Source: Lachnospiraceae bacterium
GTDB taxonomy: Bacteria; Bacillota; Clostridia; Lachnospirales; Lachnospiraceae
Reading direction: 5' to 3'
DNA: 64,000 nucleotides
NCBI GenBank assembly: GCA_014799465.1
Contig: JAAVHZ010000020.1
Span: 1-64,000, forward strand
This document shows positions 53,981 to 63,497 of the stretch, in pieces. A program made the translations under genes and the position numbers. The first letter of the stretch is position 1. Every line of letters begins with the position of its first letter. A model generated the notes under the pieces. The model was not told the origin of the DNA. It saw nothing but the letters and a program-made list of their open reading frames with translations, and searched no databases.

Positions 53981-54211
53981 ATGTTATTAAAAGAAATATT
54001 TGTGGAAATTAAGCCGGAGCTTGCAGAAATTGAGGATTTTCACGGAAAAAATCTTATAGATGATTTGGGATTTGATTCGGTGGATATAGTTGAATTGTTG
54101 TCTATTATAGAAGACAAGTGTGGGATAGAAGTGACGGATATTGAAAATATGCTGGATGTTATTCAGGAATATGATAAGTTGGAGAAGTGGATGGAAAATA
54201 GATGTTTATGA
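53981..54211 (+). CDS. Acyl carrier protein
   Basis: This 76-residue protein has the carrier motif DDLGFDSVDIVELL, with Ser33 as the phosphopantetheine site, in the usual four-helix ACP layout. It is not next to fatty-acid genes. Instead it heads a cluster with two adenylate-forming ligases and a BtrH-like protein, so it probably carries a special acyl or aminoacyl group. aacggagg precedes the ATG, and it overlaps the next gene by 10 bases. Confidence 0.9.
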   Translation: MLLKEIFVEIKPELAEIEDFHGKNLIDDLGFDSVDIVELLSIIEDKCGIEVTDIENMLDVIQEYDKLEKWMENRCL

Positions 54212-55071
54212 ATAGAAATAAAAAGCCATTAATAATCGTTTTTACACTAATTATAATAGCTTTTATTTTCTGCATGATAACTTATAATTATAAGAAAGTA
54301 AACGATGCTGCACCTAAGTCTTTAATGGATTACTATTTTGGGGATAATGAGAAGAAATGTATAGCGGATTTGATATATGAAGATGACCAAAAGGCTGTTA
54401 TTGATGATTATACCATTACATTAAAAGAGGTTATAATGGAGGCAAGTGTCCCTACGGTATACTGCAAATTTGCAGTTACAAAAGACGGGCAGGACATGAG
54501 GAAAGCACAGTTTGAGAATGGTTATGAGTTTTTTGGGGACATCTCTGAAGGCAACAGATTTCAATTTTTTGTCGATTATGAAAAAAATATGGGTAGCAGT
54601 GAGTTCGAATTCAAGGCGACAAAAGAGGCACTATATGTATATTGTGAATTTGCATTACAGCCTACAGAAAATGACATTACTATTTATCTATATGACAGTA
54701 ATAGTGGAAAAGATGAGGAAAGACTTAGTGAAAATGCTTCCGGAGAGTTTCATATAAATAAAAAGGAGAAATCTAAAACCTATTATTATAAAGATGAAGA
54801 AATAGTGATTACTCCGTTTCGTTTTGTAGTCAGAAGTGAAACAGGGTTGTTTTGTGGTAAGCTGGAAATTTTTTATAAGGATAAAAGTTCACTGCTGGTA
54901 AGAGATGGTGATGATTATCAGAATGTGTCTCATAATACATTTGGAACAGCTCAGGAAAATCCCTATGGGAGTGGTTACAGTAACGAAAGATATTGTGATT
55001 TGGAATTTAAGAAACCGATTGATGTGGAAAATATAGATTATATATGTGTTAGTGGGAATAAATTGGAGTGA
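54202..55071 (+). CDS. Membrane-anchored cluster protein, paralog A
   Basis: This 289-residue protein has one N-terminal membrane helix (about residues 8-26) and an outer domain rich in beta-strands. It shares an ending of the type ENIDYICVSGNKLE with three other cluster products (paralogs C, E and a remnant D), whose ends read DNLEYVIVNG, DVIEYVIVNG and EEIDYVQVNG. No catalytic motif is seen. ATGs at 54202 and 54208 (ATGA overlap with the ACP stop) are both possible. Function unknown. Confidence 0.7.
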   Translation: MFMNRNKKPLIIVFTLIIIAFIFCMITYNYKKVNDAAPKSLMDYYFGDNEKKCIADLIYEDDQKAVIDDYTITLKEVIMEASVPTVYCKFAVTKDGQDMRKAQFENGYEFFGDISEGNRFQFFVDYEKNMGSSEFEFKATKEALYVYCEFALQPTENDITIYLYDSNSGKDEERLSENASGEFHINKKEKSKTYYYKDEEIVITPFRFVVRSETGLFCGKLEIFYKDKSSLLVRDGDDYQNVSHNTFGTAQENPYGSGYSNERYCDLEFKKPIDVENIDYICVSGNKLE

Positions 55072-55072
55072 T

Positions 55073-55642
55073 GAACATTATCTATGTGATGATGAAATGT
55101 TACTTGCAGCTGCAGTGTTTAAAGTTACTAAAAAGGGTGGAAGACCAGAAGGAGACTTTCGTAGTGATTCTAGTTTGTATTTTTCACAGTTTGGAAACAG
55201 ATTTAGGTTTCAACGTGACTGTAAAGTAGAATATAAGGGGGACGATTTGTATATTTATTTAATGCACTATAGAGGAACGGGAGCGAGAAAGATTGATTTT
55301 GAAGATAAAATGCAAATATGTCTGTATGATTCTGGAGAACCGCATGTTACTGATTATATAAGAAAAATATATGAACTTCCCAATACAAAGAATACGTTTG
55401 AGATAAAAATTTCAGAAGATATGTCACTAAAAGTTTCTTCACTTGGAGCATATATGACAAAAGAGTGCTACAATAAAGTGGAAGATATGAAAATAGTTTT
55501 TAAAGATGGTAGTAAAATGAAATTAAAAAATTCAGAAAAGAATTATTCACTTTTTCAGGAATATTTGTATCTTGACAGGGCAGAAACAGATTTTGAAAAG
55601 CCATTGGCTAAATCGCATAATATAGTAAAAAAATGTAACCAA
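55073..55642 (+). pseudogene. 5'-truncated paralog B of the anchored family
   Basis: The stretch EHYLCDDEMLLAAAVFKVTK lines up with THYLYDEYLQIAHVVFQV of paralog C and CSYLYDDYAKVGFCVFKV of paralog E. The membrane helix and about 45 following residues are missing: homology starts just where paralog A stops. The C-terminal motif is also lost after DFEKPL. An open frame covers 55046-55750 but has no ribosome site, so this looks like a broken copy. Confidence 0.6.
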
Positions 55643-55688
55643 TGTATTAAAGATAATTGTAGTATAGCAAAAAGAAAGGATGAAAAAT

Positions 55689-56939
55689 ATGAAGAGAATA
55701 GTAGGAGTAATAGTAAGTGTAGCTTTTTCGGTTGTAATGGTAATGGATAATCCGGTTATGCTGGTGTCAGCAACAAATGAAAATGAAGAAGAGAATATGG
55801 TTATTGTGGTTGCAGAGTGTGATGATAAAGATATTGAAATCAAAACAAATTTTGATTTCGATTCTGCATCTGATTATACGGAAATGGTTATATCGGAAAA
55901 TATTAAAAATGACACCGGGCTTATAGATTCGAATATTGAAGAAGCTTTAAACAGTGCGGGTTTACTTGATTCAGATATTGAAAGTTTTACGGATGATGAA
56001 ATTAAAAATATAGAAAATGCAAATGAAATTAGTATTGTTACAAAATACTATGAGATTGATGAGTCAGAATCACAATGTATAGAGCTTGAGCCGGAAGAAA
56101 TAGAAGAGTATTATCAGGAATATTATCAGAAAAATTATGATAATGAAGCTGAAGAATGTGATGATGTGTCATACGGAAATGAAAGTCAGGGTTTTATGGA
56201 TAAAATCATGAAGTCAATAGGACTTGCACCAGAAACCGTATATGCTAAAACATATTATGCTAAGGAAACGGACCAGACTAAAGGCGGAAAATTCAGAAAT
56301 ACAGTTGTGCTGTGTGATATTTCAAGTATTGAGGGAAGAAAATCAGCCGTGTTTACATATACCGCTGAGTGGTTGCAGACACCAAAATATTGTTTCGATG
56401 ATTATTTTACTTTAGATCTTACCGGTTCTGTAATAAAACCCGGAAACAAAAGCTTTCCTTTAAGTTATACTATTAATTATAAACAAGATACATATGTATA
56501 TGAAAATGGAAAAAGCAGAAAAGTGCTTTCAAATATTAATTGTTGTGAAACTTTTAATAAAAGTAAATATTCGTATTATTGTATTAATAATGAAACTGCT
56601 ATAGCATATCATCAGGATTTACCGGGTGTTTGCAATGGTATAGAAGTTAGTAAACCGGTATCATGTTATCCTACTGTATTTTATGAGTACCGCTACTATG
56701 ATATAGTTATGAAAATGAGCGGTTATGTATGTATGACGAATAAGTCTGAAGACCAGTTTAGTATTAATGTAGGATATTATCATTTAAAAGAAAATAAGCC
56801 GGACTTAAAGATAGAATCAATAGCAGTATCACTTCCACTTGCAGTAACCTTAACATTTAATCAGACCGGTAGTAAAAAGTATTATGAACAGCTTGGCAAT
56901 GGGATAAATGTCAATATAGATGTTAATTATTTTAAATAA
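55689..56939 (+). CDS. Secreted protein of unknown function
   Basis: This 416-residue protein has a signal peptide (MKRIVGVIVSVAFSVVMVMD, cleavage likely after VSA). Residues 30-160 are very acidic and the remaining part looks beta-rich, with several Cys. TNKSEDQFSINVGYYHLKEN marks the end region. No domain is recognised. I start at 55689, with aaagga 8 bases upstream; the ATG at 55680 overlaps that site. Confidence 0.7.
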   Translation: MKRIVGVIVSVAFSVVMVMDNPVMLVSATNENEEENMVIVVAECDDKDIEIKTNFDFDSASDYTEMVISENIKNDTGLIDSNIEEALNSAGLLDSDIESFTDDEIKNIENANEISIVTKYYEIDESESQCIELEPEEIEEYYQEYYQKNYDNEAEECDDVSYGNESQGFMDKIMKSIGLAPETVYAKTYYAKETDQTKGGKFRNTVVLCDISSIEGRKSAVFTYTAEWLQTPKYCFDDYFTLDLTGSVIKPGNKSFPLSYTINYKQDTYVYENGKSRKVLSNINCCETFNKSKYSYYCINNETAIAYHQDLPGVCNGIEVSKPVSCYPTVFYEYRYYDIVMKMSGYVCMTNKSEDQFSINVGYYHLKENKPDLKIESIAVSLPLAVTLTFNQTGSKKYYEQLGNGINVNIDVNYFK

Positions 56940-56951
56940 GAGAGGGAGCTT

Positions 56952-57749
56952 ATGAAGAAAAGAATAGTTGCGGCAATTATTATATGTTTTGTTATAGTTG
57001 TGGCAGGGACTTTCGGTTATATTAAATTTAATGGCAGCAGGAATGATAAAAAGCCGGAAAAGAGAATAGGGTTTCCGCTGGAGCTTATGAAAACCACAAA
57101 ACAGTCAGTAACAATAGATGGCTGTACCATGACACTTACCCATTATTTATATGATGAATATTTGCAGATTGCACATGTAGTTTTTCAAGTGACGAGTGAG
57201 GAAAACATGCCTAGGGTACAGTTTAACCATGAAGGGTACCTGGAAGGAGGCTTTGGTTCCGAATGTGGGCTTGCACCTCGATTATGGGCTTGCAAGGGAG
57301 AATATAAAGATGATGTTTTGTATCTTTATGGTATGAATTATTCATCAAGTTCACTTTCTGAGAAAAATCATGAAGAAAAAAAACCGGTTTTTGCACTTTA
57401 TCCATTTTTTTCTTTAGGAATGGATAACCCGTTAAAAGATTTAAAATTTGAAAATACAGAAGAAGGATTTTCATTAACAATTCCGGAAGGTAATACAATA
57501 TATTTATCTTCGGTAGGATTTTACATAGAAAATATGTCTGTTGAAGCAGTAACTGATATGTCATTGCATTTTAAGGACGGTACAGAGCAGACATATATTA
57601 AAGATAAGAAGATAAAGGCAAAAGTTACAGGCATTAAAGAACAACCTTATATGGACAGATATATGATGGAATTTGATTTTAATTATATATTGGATATGGA
57701 TAATCTGGAATATGTTATTGTAAATGGTGAAAGGTATGATGTGGAGTAG
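56952..57749 (+). CDS. Membrane-anchored cluster protein, paralog C
   Basis: This 265-residue protein has one N-terminal helix (IVAAIIICFVIVVAGTFGYI) and an outer domain with THYLYDEYLQIAHVVFQV, ending DMDNLEYVIVNGERYDVE. It is a full-length relative of paralogs A and E. gagggag precedes the ATG by 5 bases, and it follows the secreted protein after 12 bases. Function unknown. Confidence 0.7.
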   Translation: MKKRIVAAIIICFVIVVAGTFGYIKFNGSRNDKKPEKRIGFPLELMKTTKQSVTIDGCTMTLTHYLYDEYLQIAHVVFQVTSEENMPRVQFNHEGYLEGGFGSECGLAPRLWACKGEYKDDVLYLYGMNYSSSSLSEKNHEEKKPVFALYPFFSLGMDNPLKDLKFENTEEGFSLTIPEGNTIYLSSVGFYIENMSVEAVTDMSLHFKDGTEQTYIKDKKIKAKVTGIKEQPYMDRYMMEFDFNYILDMDNLEYVIVNGERYDVE

Positions 57750-57904
57750 TCAAAAAAGAAGATATTTCAGGAGTTTTTAAGTTAGGGAAATATATACTGG
57801 ATGAGGAAGGGTATCTTAAAACATATTCATGTGTATTAGGATTTACTAAATGCACAGAAATAGAAGAAATAGATTATGTACAGGTAAACGGAAAAAAACT
57901 ATAG
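57749..57904 (+). pseudogene. C-terminal remnant, paralog D
   Basis: Right after paralog C, a frame without a start codon runs VKKEDISGVFKLGKYILDEE to FTKCTEIEEIDYVQVNGKKL and stops. The end matches the shared [IL]xYVxVNGxK motif of the family. It is the last 51 codons of a further copy whose front was deleted. Confidence 0.6.
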
Positions 57905-57932
57905 AAATATTAAATCACCAGATGGAGAGGAA

Positions 57933-59522
57933 ATGTTTAACAAAAAGAAAAACATAAAATACTATAACAAAAATATTAGAGAGTGCAGTGAAGATACATA
58001 TACATGGCAGGAACTAAACTGTTTCTACAGACCATTTGCAATCTCAATGGGCAGGGAACGGTACAATATGTTCCTGCTTTTGGTGTCATTATACATGACT
58101 CATAAGAATGTGGAGAACGGAAAAATATTATTTAACAGGCTTCATCCTGCATTGTCATACTTTGACAGCGAACTTAAAAATGTACTAAATGCCCACATTA
58201 TAGTGGAAGAGTATTCATCGAAAAAGGATATGTACAGGAAGGTAGAGGCGGCATTATCGGAGCAGTGTGCGGTGATAGTTCCATATGATTTATATGTTAT
58301 GCCATACAGCCGCAGTTATATGGAGCAGCACCACAGACATTACATTCTGATAAAGGGATTTGATTCTGACAAAGGCATATTCTATATACTTGACAATATG
58401 CAGAATAATCTTGGAGAATCCACATCATATACCGACTTTATGATGCAGTACCGGCAAATGTATATTGGAGCAGATTCATTTCACAGAGTCTATGATGTTA
58501 TGTGTTCTTCAAAACCATACTTTTGGAAGGTTAAATGTATGGGCAAAAATAATGATGTAAAAGAAAATGTGAGGAAGTATCTTATAAAGGTTCTGGAAGG
58601 ATTTGTTTACGGAGATATAAACCCATATTATGTTGAGTGGGATATGATTGAAAGACCGGCGGATGGTCATATGCTTGATATGGTAGAACAGATTAACCAG
58701 AGAAATGTATATTATGGAGAAATTATTAAATATATAAACGATATGGCGTGTTGCAAGAATAGCGAATTGATACTGACTGCAGAGGAACTTAAGAAGAATT
58801 GGAATATAATTAAGATACAGCTTATGCGGGGACATAAAGATGTAGGGCAGAAACTTCAGGAAAACATTGAACTTGAAAAAAAATGGCATAATGATGTGCT
58901 GGATATTCTAAAAGGAATAACAACACATATTACAGAAAGCCAAAAGGAAACGGAATATTTAATTGTAAATGAATTGAATGCGGATATGAAACAGTCTGAT
59001 AACAAATGGGAAATAAAGCTTTCACCGGATACGGTATATGATACATGGAATTTAAAAGATGATGCCTGCCAGATACTATATCCGTTGGAAAAATCGGTGT
59101 TGGAAATTGAAGCTCAGTTATATAAAAAATCGGTGACGGCAGGAAGCGGATTCCATATCGGATTAATATTAAAGTCAGATAGTGGGGAGAAAATACTATA
59201 TGGAAACAGCCGCAATATACATCTTGCAATATTTCAGCCGGAAAAAGAAGATTATGAGTTATATCAGTCGGATTATGTGTTTGAAGAAAATGATATGTTC
59301 AGGGTGGAATTTAATTATGGAAAACAGCAAAATAGTAGTGTTATATGTACATTTTACATTAATGATTCCTTAAAAGGACAGTGGAAAGAGGTGTATTCAA
59401 CAGATATAGGATTCATACCTGATTATGCAGGGGTATTTGTAAAGTCATGGGAAAGGTGTGAGTGTGAGGTGGTGGCAGAAATAAAGATTAAAAAAAACAA
59501 TAAACTTCGCAGTAATATTTGA
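57933..59522 (+). CDS. BtrH-like acyltransferase/peptidase-fold protein with a C-terminal beta domain
   Basis: Residues 1-200 match the BtrH N-terminal domain (PF14399): Cys30 (WQELNCFYRPFAI), VPYDLYVMPYSRSYMEQHHR with His133-136, and GIFYILDNM with Asp154, a probable Cys-His-Asp set. BtrH of butirosin synthesis moves an acyl group from a carrier protein to an amine. A helical middle follows, and residues 380-525 look like a concanavalin-type beta-sandwich. With the ACP and ligases in the cluster, an ACP-to-acceptor acyl transfer is the natural reading. No signal peptide. Confidence 0.7.
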   Translation: MFNKKKNIKYYNKNIRECSEDTYTWQELNCFYRPFAISMGRERYNMFLLLVSLYMTHKNVENGKILFNRLHPALSYFDSELKNVLNAHIIVEEYSSKKDMYRKVEAALSEQCAVIVPYDLYVMPYSRSYMEQHHRHYILIKGFDSDKGIFYILDNMQNNLGESTSYTDFMMQYRQMYIGADSFHRVYDVMCSSKPYFWKVKCMGKNNDVKENVRKYLIKVLEGFVYGDINPYYVEWDMIERPADGHMLDMVEQINQRNVYYGEIIKYINDMACCKNSELILTAEELKKNWNIIKIQLMRGHKDVGQKLQENIELEKKWHNDVLDILKGITTHITESQKETEYLIVNELNADMKQSDNKWEIKLSPDTVYDTWNLKDDACQILYPLEKSVLEIEAQLYKKSVTAGSGFHIGLILKSDSGEKILYGNSRNIHLAIFQPEKEDYELYQSDYVFEENDMFRVEFNYGKQQNSSVICTFYINDSLKGQWKEVYSTDIGFIPDYAGVFVKSWERCECEVVAEIKIKKNNKLRSNI

Positions 59523-59532
59523 GGAGATATTA

Positions 59533-60315
59533 ATGGGAAAAAAGAAATTAATAATACCTGCAGTCATAGTGTCAGTAATTATAATAACTTCATTAATAAC
59601 AATACATTTATATAATGAAAAACATTCCGCTCCATGGTCAGTTGAGAAACTTAAGGGAGAGCAGCAGGATATAAATACGGACGGTTACAATATAAAATTA
59701 TGTAGTTATTTATATGATGATTATGCCAAAGTGGGATTTTGTGTATTTAAAGTACCACATTCAACAACAGAAAACGGTCTGAATAATACAAAAGGTTTTG
59801 GACCCGATGACAGGTTTGAATTGTACCAGATACCTTCAACATACGATAATTCAAAGGTTGTAAAAGACGGAAAAAACATGGATATTTATTATCAATTTAT
59901 CGCAGATACGGATAAGAGTGATGATAAGATATATCTTTATGATGATAAAAGCGGAAAACTCCATGATGTCAGTTCCGAAAAAAGTGCTTCAGGTGAATTT
60001 CTGTTAAAAAACAATGTTGAATCAAAACGGTATAAAATAGGTGAATATCATGAGCTTTATATTTCACAGGTATGTGTGGGTGTTGTAAGCAAAACAGGAA
60101 ACAGTACAGCAGTAATGACGGGAGAACTTGAAATATGTTATAAGGAGGGAAGAACGGAAAAGTTAATAACCGATTCTGAAATAAACAGTAAGTTCATTGT
60201 TACAAAGGAAAATAATGATAAACATTCATTTGAACGATGCATATTTAGGGATATTGTAAATATTGATGTGATTGAATATGTAATTGTAAATGGGAAAAAA
60301 TACGAAACTACTTAA
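59533..60315 (+). CDS. Membrane-anchored cluster protein, paralog E
   Basis: This 260-residue protein has one N-terminal helix (about residues 5-26) and an outer domain with CSYLYDDYAKVGFCVFKV, ending in DVIEYVIVNGKKYETT. It is the most complete relative of A and C. gaggagat lies before the ATG, 10 bases after the BtrH-like gene. Expression with the enzymes suggests a joint role at the cell surface. Confidence 0.7.
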   Translation: MGKKKLIIPAVIVSVIIITSLITIHLYNEKHSAPWSVEKLKGEQQDINTDGYNIKLCSYLYDDYAKVGFCVFKVPHSTTENGLNNTKGFGPDDRFELYQIPSTYDNSKVVKDGKNMDIYYQFIADTDKSDDKIYLYDDKSGKLHDVSSEKSASGEFLLKNNVESKRYKIGEYHELYISQVCVGVVSKTGNSTAVMTGELEICYKEGRTEKLITDSEINSKFIVTKENNDKHSFERCIFRDIVNIDVIEYVIVNGKKYETT

Positions 60316-60329
60316 GAGGAAATATAAAA

Positions 60330-61721
60330 ATGTGGGATTTGATACGATATGGCAGCAAAATTGCCATGATAGATGATAATGGAAACAGAGTTACATATGA
60401 AGAACTTGATACAATACAAAAGTCTATAGCTTCAGCCATAACTGCAGGCGGCAGTGAAAGAACACTTATATTTATTATATGCAGCAATACTATAGAATGT
60501 ATAGAAGGATATATAGCATGTCTTAATAACCATATAGTTCCGTTTATGGTTTCTTTGAATATGGCAGAAAACATTTTTGATGATTTGTGTAAGTCATATT
60601 TGCCGGAATATGTATGGCTGCCTATAGGGAAAATAGTCAGAGGTAAAACCATATATCGCCATAAAGGATACAAACTTGTAAAAATGTATAACAATCATAT
60701 TCCTATGAATGATAATCTGGCACTTTTACTATCCACATCAGGAACCACAGGCAGCAGAAAAACAGTAAGAATTAGTTATCAGAATATAAAGAGTAATACA
60801 AAGTCTATAATATCTGCACTTTCAATAAATGAAAATGACAGAGCTATTACGATGCTTCCAATGCATTATACATATGGATTATCAGTTATCAATACACACC
60901 TTTATGTGGGAGCTGTATTGCTTGTAACTGATAAGAAGGCGGTGGATAGTAAGTTCTGGAAGTTTTTTAATGAAAATAAGGGGACATCTTTATCGGGAGT
61001 AGCATATACATATAAAATGCTTATGAAAATGGGGTTTAACAATTGGGAACTGCCATATCTTAAGAAAATTACACAGGCAGGTGAGAAACTGTCAGGTGAT
61101 ATATATTTGTATCTTGCGGATATGGCAGAAAAAAGAAATATAGCTTTTCAGCCTATGTACGGTCAGACAGAGGCAACTGCAAGGATAGCGGTAATGCCGG
61201 AGGGAATGGCAAAGGACAAGCTGGGAAGTGTGGGGCTTCCTTTGGATGAAGGTTCAATAGAGCTGGTAGATGAGATGGGGCAAAGCATACATAAATGCAA
61301 TGCTAAAGGAAAGCTTATTTATAAAGGTTCAAATGTGGCTATGGGATATGCATCCTGCAGGGATGATTTGTCAAATGGCGATATGTGGAAAGGTATACTG
61401 GATACAGGTGATTATGCTTATGTTGATAAAGATGGTTACATTTTTATTGTGGGACGAAATGATGAATATGTGAAAATATGTGGTAACAGAGTATCATTGC
61501 AGGAACTTGAAGCTTTGCTTGAAAATCAATTTACTGAAGCAGAGTTTTGTGCAGTATATACAGATGAAAAACTTATACTGGCTTGTACAGAAGAAAATGT
61601 AGGTATGGTAAAGAAATGGCTTTGCAAGGTTACAGGTCTGCCCTCCAATATGGTTGAGGTGAAATATTTTAATGATATACCTTTATCGGATACAGGGAAG
61701 GCAGACAGGAAGTTTTGTTGA
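60330..61721 (+). CDS. Adenylate-forming acyl ligase (ANL superfamily)
   Basis: This 463-residue enzyme activates a carboxylic acid with ATP. Motifs in order: LLLSTSGTTGSRK (phosphate loop, about residues 131-143), MYGQTEATAR, DTGDYAYVDKDGYIFIVGR, and the C-terminal GKADRK with the catalytic lysine. It resembles stand-alone acyl-AMP or amino-acid activating enzymes. The obvious acceptor is the ACP at 53981. Substrate not predictable by eye. Confidence 0.85.
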   Translation: MWDLIRYGSKIAMIDDNGNRVTYEELDTIQKSIASAITAGGSERTLIFIICSNTIECIEGYIACLNNHIVPFMVSLNMAENIFDDLCKSYLPEYVWLPIGKIVRGKTIYRHKGYKLVKMYNNHIPMNDNLALLLSTSGTTGSRKTVRISYQNIKSNTKSIISALSINENDRAITMLPMHYTYGLSVINTHLYVGAVLLVTDKKAVDSKFWKFFNENKGTSLSGVAYTYKMLMKMGFNNWELPYLKKITQAGEKLSGDIYLYLADMAEKRNIAFQPMYGQTEATARIAVMPEGMAKDKLGSVGLPLDEGSIELVDEMGQSIHKCNAKGKLIYKGSNVAMGYASCRDDLSNGDMWKGILDTGDYAYVDKDGYIFIVGRNDEYVKICGNRVSLQELEALLENQFTEAEFCAVYTDEKLILACTEENVGMVKKWLCKVTGLPSNMVEVKYFNDIPLSDTGKADRKFC

Positions 61722-61736
61722 AAGCAGGTGTGAATA

Positions 61737-62984
61737 ATGGATGAAAGGTTTTGGAAAATTACGGAACATGCATATACTACAGTACCGTTGTATATAAGGA
61801 GAGATAAAAGTTTTGAGGAATTAGAGGAATGGGAGGATATACCTGTACTTGAAAAAACAGAGATATTAAATAATCCTGACAGTTTTTATTCAGGTATGTT
61901 TTTTGGTGGTGAAAGTAAGGAAATTATACAGAGACATACTTCGGGAACTACAGGGAAGTATCTGGAATTATATTGGAATAAAAATGATTACAGAAAGTCT
62001 CTTATTCCGGTTTGGATATTCAGGAAGAAATATTATAATATCAGACCTTCTGATAAGATGTGTTATTTTTATACCACATCTAATATGGGATGTAGGGATA
62101 ATACAGAATATGAGGAGGAATATAGAAATGTCAAAGGATTTAGTAAGAATAACCTTAATCATCAAAGGATGTTAGAAATATATGCTGAAATAATAAAATA
62201 TAATCCGGTATGGCTGTTTATCCAGCCAAGTATGGCATCGCTGCTTTGTGATGCAGCAGAGGAAACCGGAATGGGTATAGATGCTCTAAAGTATGTGGAG
62301 TTTACGGGTGAAATGCTTACTAAGGATGTAAGGAAAAGAGTAGAAGATATATTTGGGTGTAAGACTGCTAATCATTATGGATGCAATGAAGTAAATACGA
62401 TAGCATTTGAGTGCCCTTATGGGAAAATGCATGTAATAAGCAATGATATTTACGTTGAAGCAGTTGATACAAAAAACGGTAAAAATGTGGATACGGGATA
62501 TGAAGGAGGGCTGCTTATAACGTCATCAGTAAACAGAGTCAATCCATTTTTAAGATATAATACAGGAGACAAGGGAAAAGTTTTTGATGATGTAAAATGT
62601 ATGTGTGGCTGTAATGGTCAGATTATAGAACTTACCGGCGGCAGGGTTCATGATTTTATAAAACTTAAGGATGGGACAAGGATTAATGCCTATATATTTG
62701 TACATGCAGTTGAGGAGGTAAACAGGGAGTATGAAAGCTGCATACGGCAGTTTCAAATAATACAAAATGATTATGACAGATTTAATGTGAGACTTTCCAT
62801 TGATGAGGAGGTATCAGATTTAGGAATAACAAAACAAATGATAGAGGATAAATTCACAACAAATGTGCTACATCCTGATATTGGAGATGCGGTATATGAA
62901 TTTGAATTTTATAGTCAATTGTTTCCGGAAGGGAAAGGCGGGAAATGGTGCTGGTTTATAAGGAATGTGGATGTAGGGAGGTGA
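61737..62984 (+). CDS. PaaK/CapK-like adenylate-forming ligase
   Basis: This 415-residue protein belongs to the phenylacetate-CoA ligase/coenzyme F390 synthetase branch. RHTSGTTGKYLELYWNKNDY is the phosphate loop, NHYGCNEVNTIAFEC the adenine motif, and LRYNTGDKGKVFDDVKCMCG carries the conserved Asp. PaaK-type enzymes mostly activate aromatic acids. It differs in branch from the 60330 enzyme, so the cluster probably activates two acids or uses two steps. Confidence 0.83.
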   Translation: MDERFWKITEHAYTTVPLYIRRDKSFEELEEWEDIPVLEKTEILNNPDSFYSGMFFGGESKEIIQRHTSGTTGKYLELYWNKNDYRKSLIPVWIFRKKYYNIRPSDKMCYFYTTSNMGCRDNTEYEEEYRNVKGFSKNNLNHQRMLEIYAEIIKYNPVWLFIQPSMASLLCDAAEETGMGIDALKYVEFTGEMLTKDVRKRVEDIFGCKTANHYGCNEVNTIAFECPYGKMHVISNDIYVEAVDTKNGKNVDTGYEGGLLITSSVNRVNPFLRYNTGDKGKVFDDVKCMCGCNGQIIELTGGRVHDFIKLKDGTRINAYIFVHAVEEVNREYESCIRQFQIIQNDYDRFNVRLSIDEEVSDLGITKQMIEDKFTTNVLHPDIGDAVYEFEFYSQLFPEGKGGKWCWFIRNVDVGR

Positions 62985-63005
62985 AGGAGAATTACAGGAA
63001 AGAAA

Positions 63006-63434
63006 TTGATATTATTAATTACTATTCTTTGCATTTGTATATTTACAGGATGTGGAAACAAAAATACAATCAATACAGAAACAGAAACAGAAACAGAAAC
63101 AGAGAATCATCTGTTTGACCAACTTGAAGGAGTAACGAAAGTTACTGTTATATCATATGGACATGAATATGTTACGGAAGACGAAGAAGCTTTAAACAGA
63201 ATTGTTAGATATTTAAAAAGAGCAGAATTGGAATTGGCAGATAATCAGGAGACACTGTATGGAGAAGTATCTAATGTCAAATTTTATTCAGGTGAAGAAG
63301 AGATTATGTCAATAGGTAGTGATAATAACCGGTATCTTTATGCTGGTGATAGGCGCTATGAAAGGGTAAGCAAAGAAGTTAAGGGTACATTACCGGGAAT
63401 ATTCAGAAGCTTGTGGGAAGATTATGGTAAATGA
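63006..63434 (+). CDS. Small lipoprotein
   Basis: This 142-residue protein has a lipoprotein signal (ILLITILCICIFTGC) with the likely lipidated Cys near residue 16, then a TETETETE linker encoded by five acagaa hexamers (63075-63104) and a small beta-rich domain. The start is weak: a TTG at 63006 with aggaaag 5 bases upstream. It closes the cluster. Function unknown. Confidence 0.65.
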   Translation: MILLITILCICIFTGCGNKNTINTETETETETENHLFDQLEGVTKVTVISYGHEYVTEDEEALNRIVRYLKRAELELADNQETLYGEVSNVKFYSGEEEIMSIGSDNNRYLYAGDRRYERVSKEVKGTLPGIFRSLWEDYGK

Positions 63435-63497
63435 TAGATTTATTATATTGGGTGTTGAATAAAAATACATGGGATATTTTAATCTCTCAGGGTCTAA

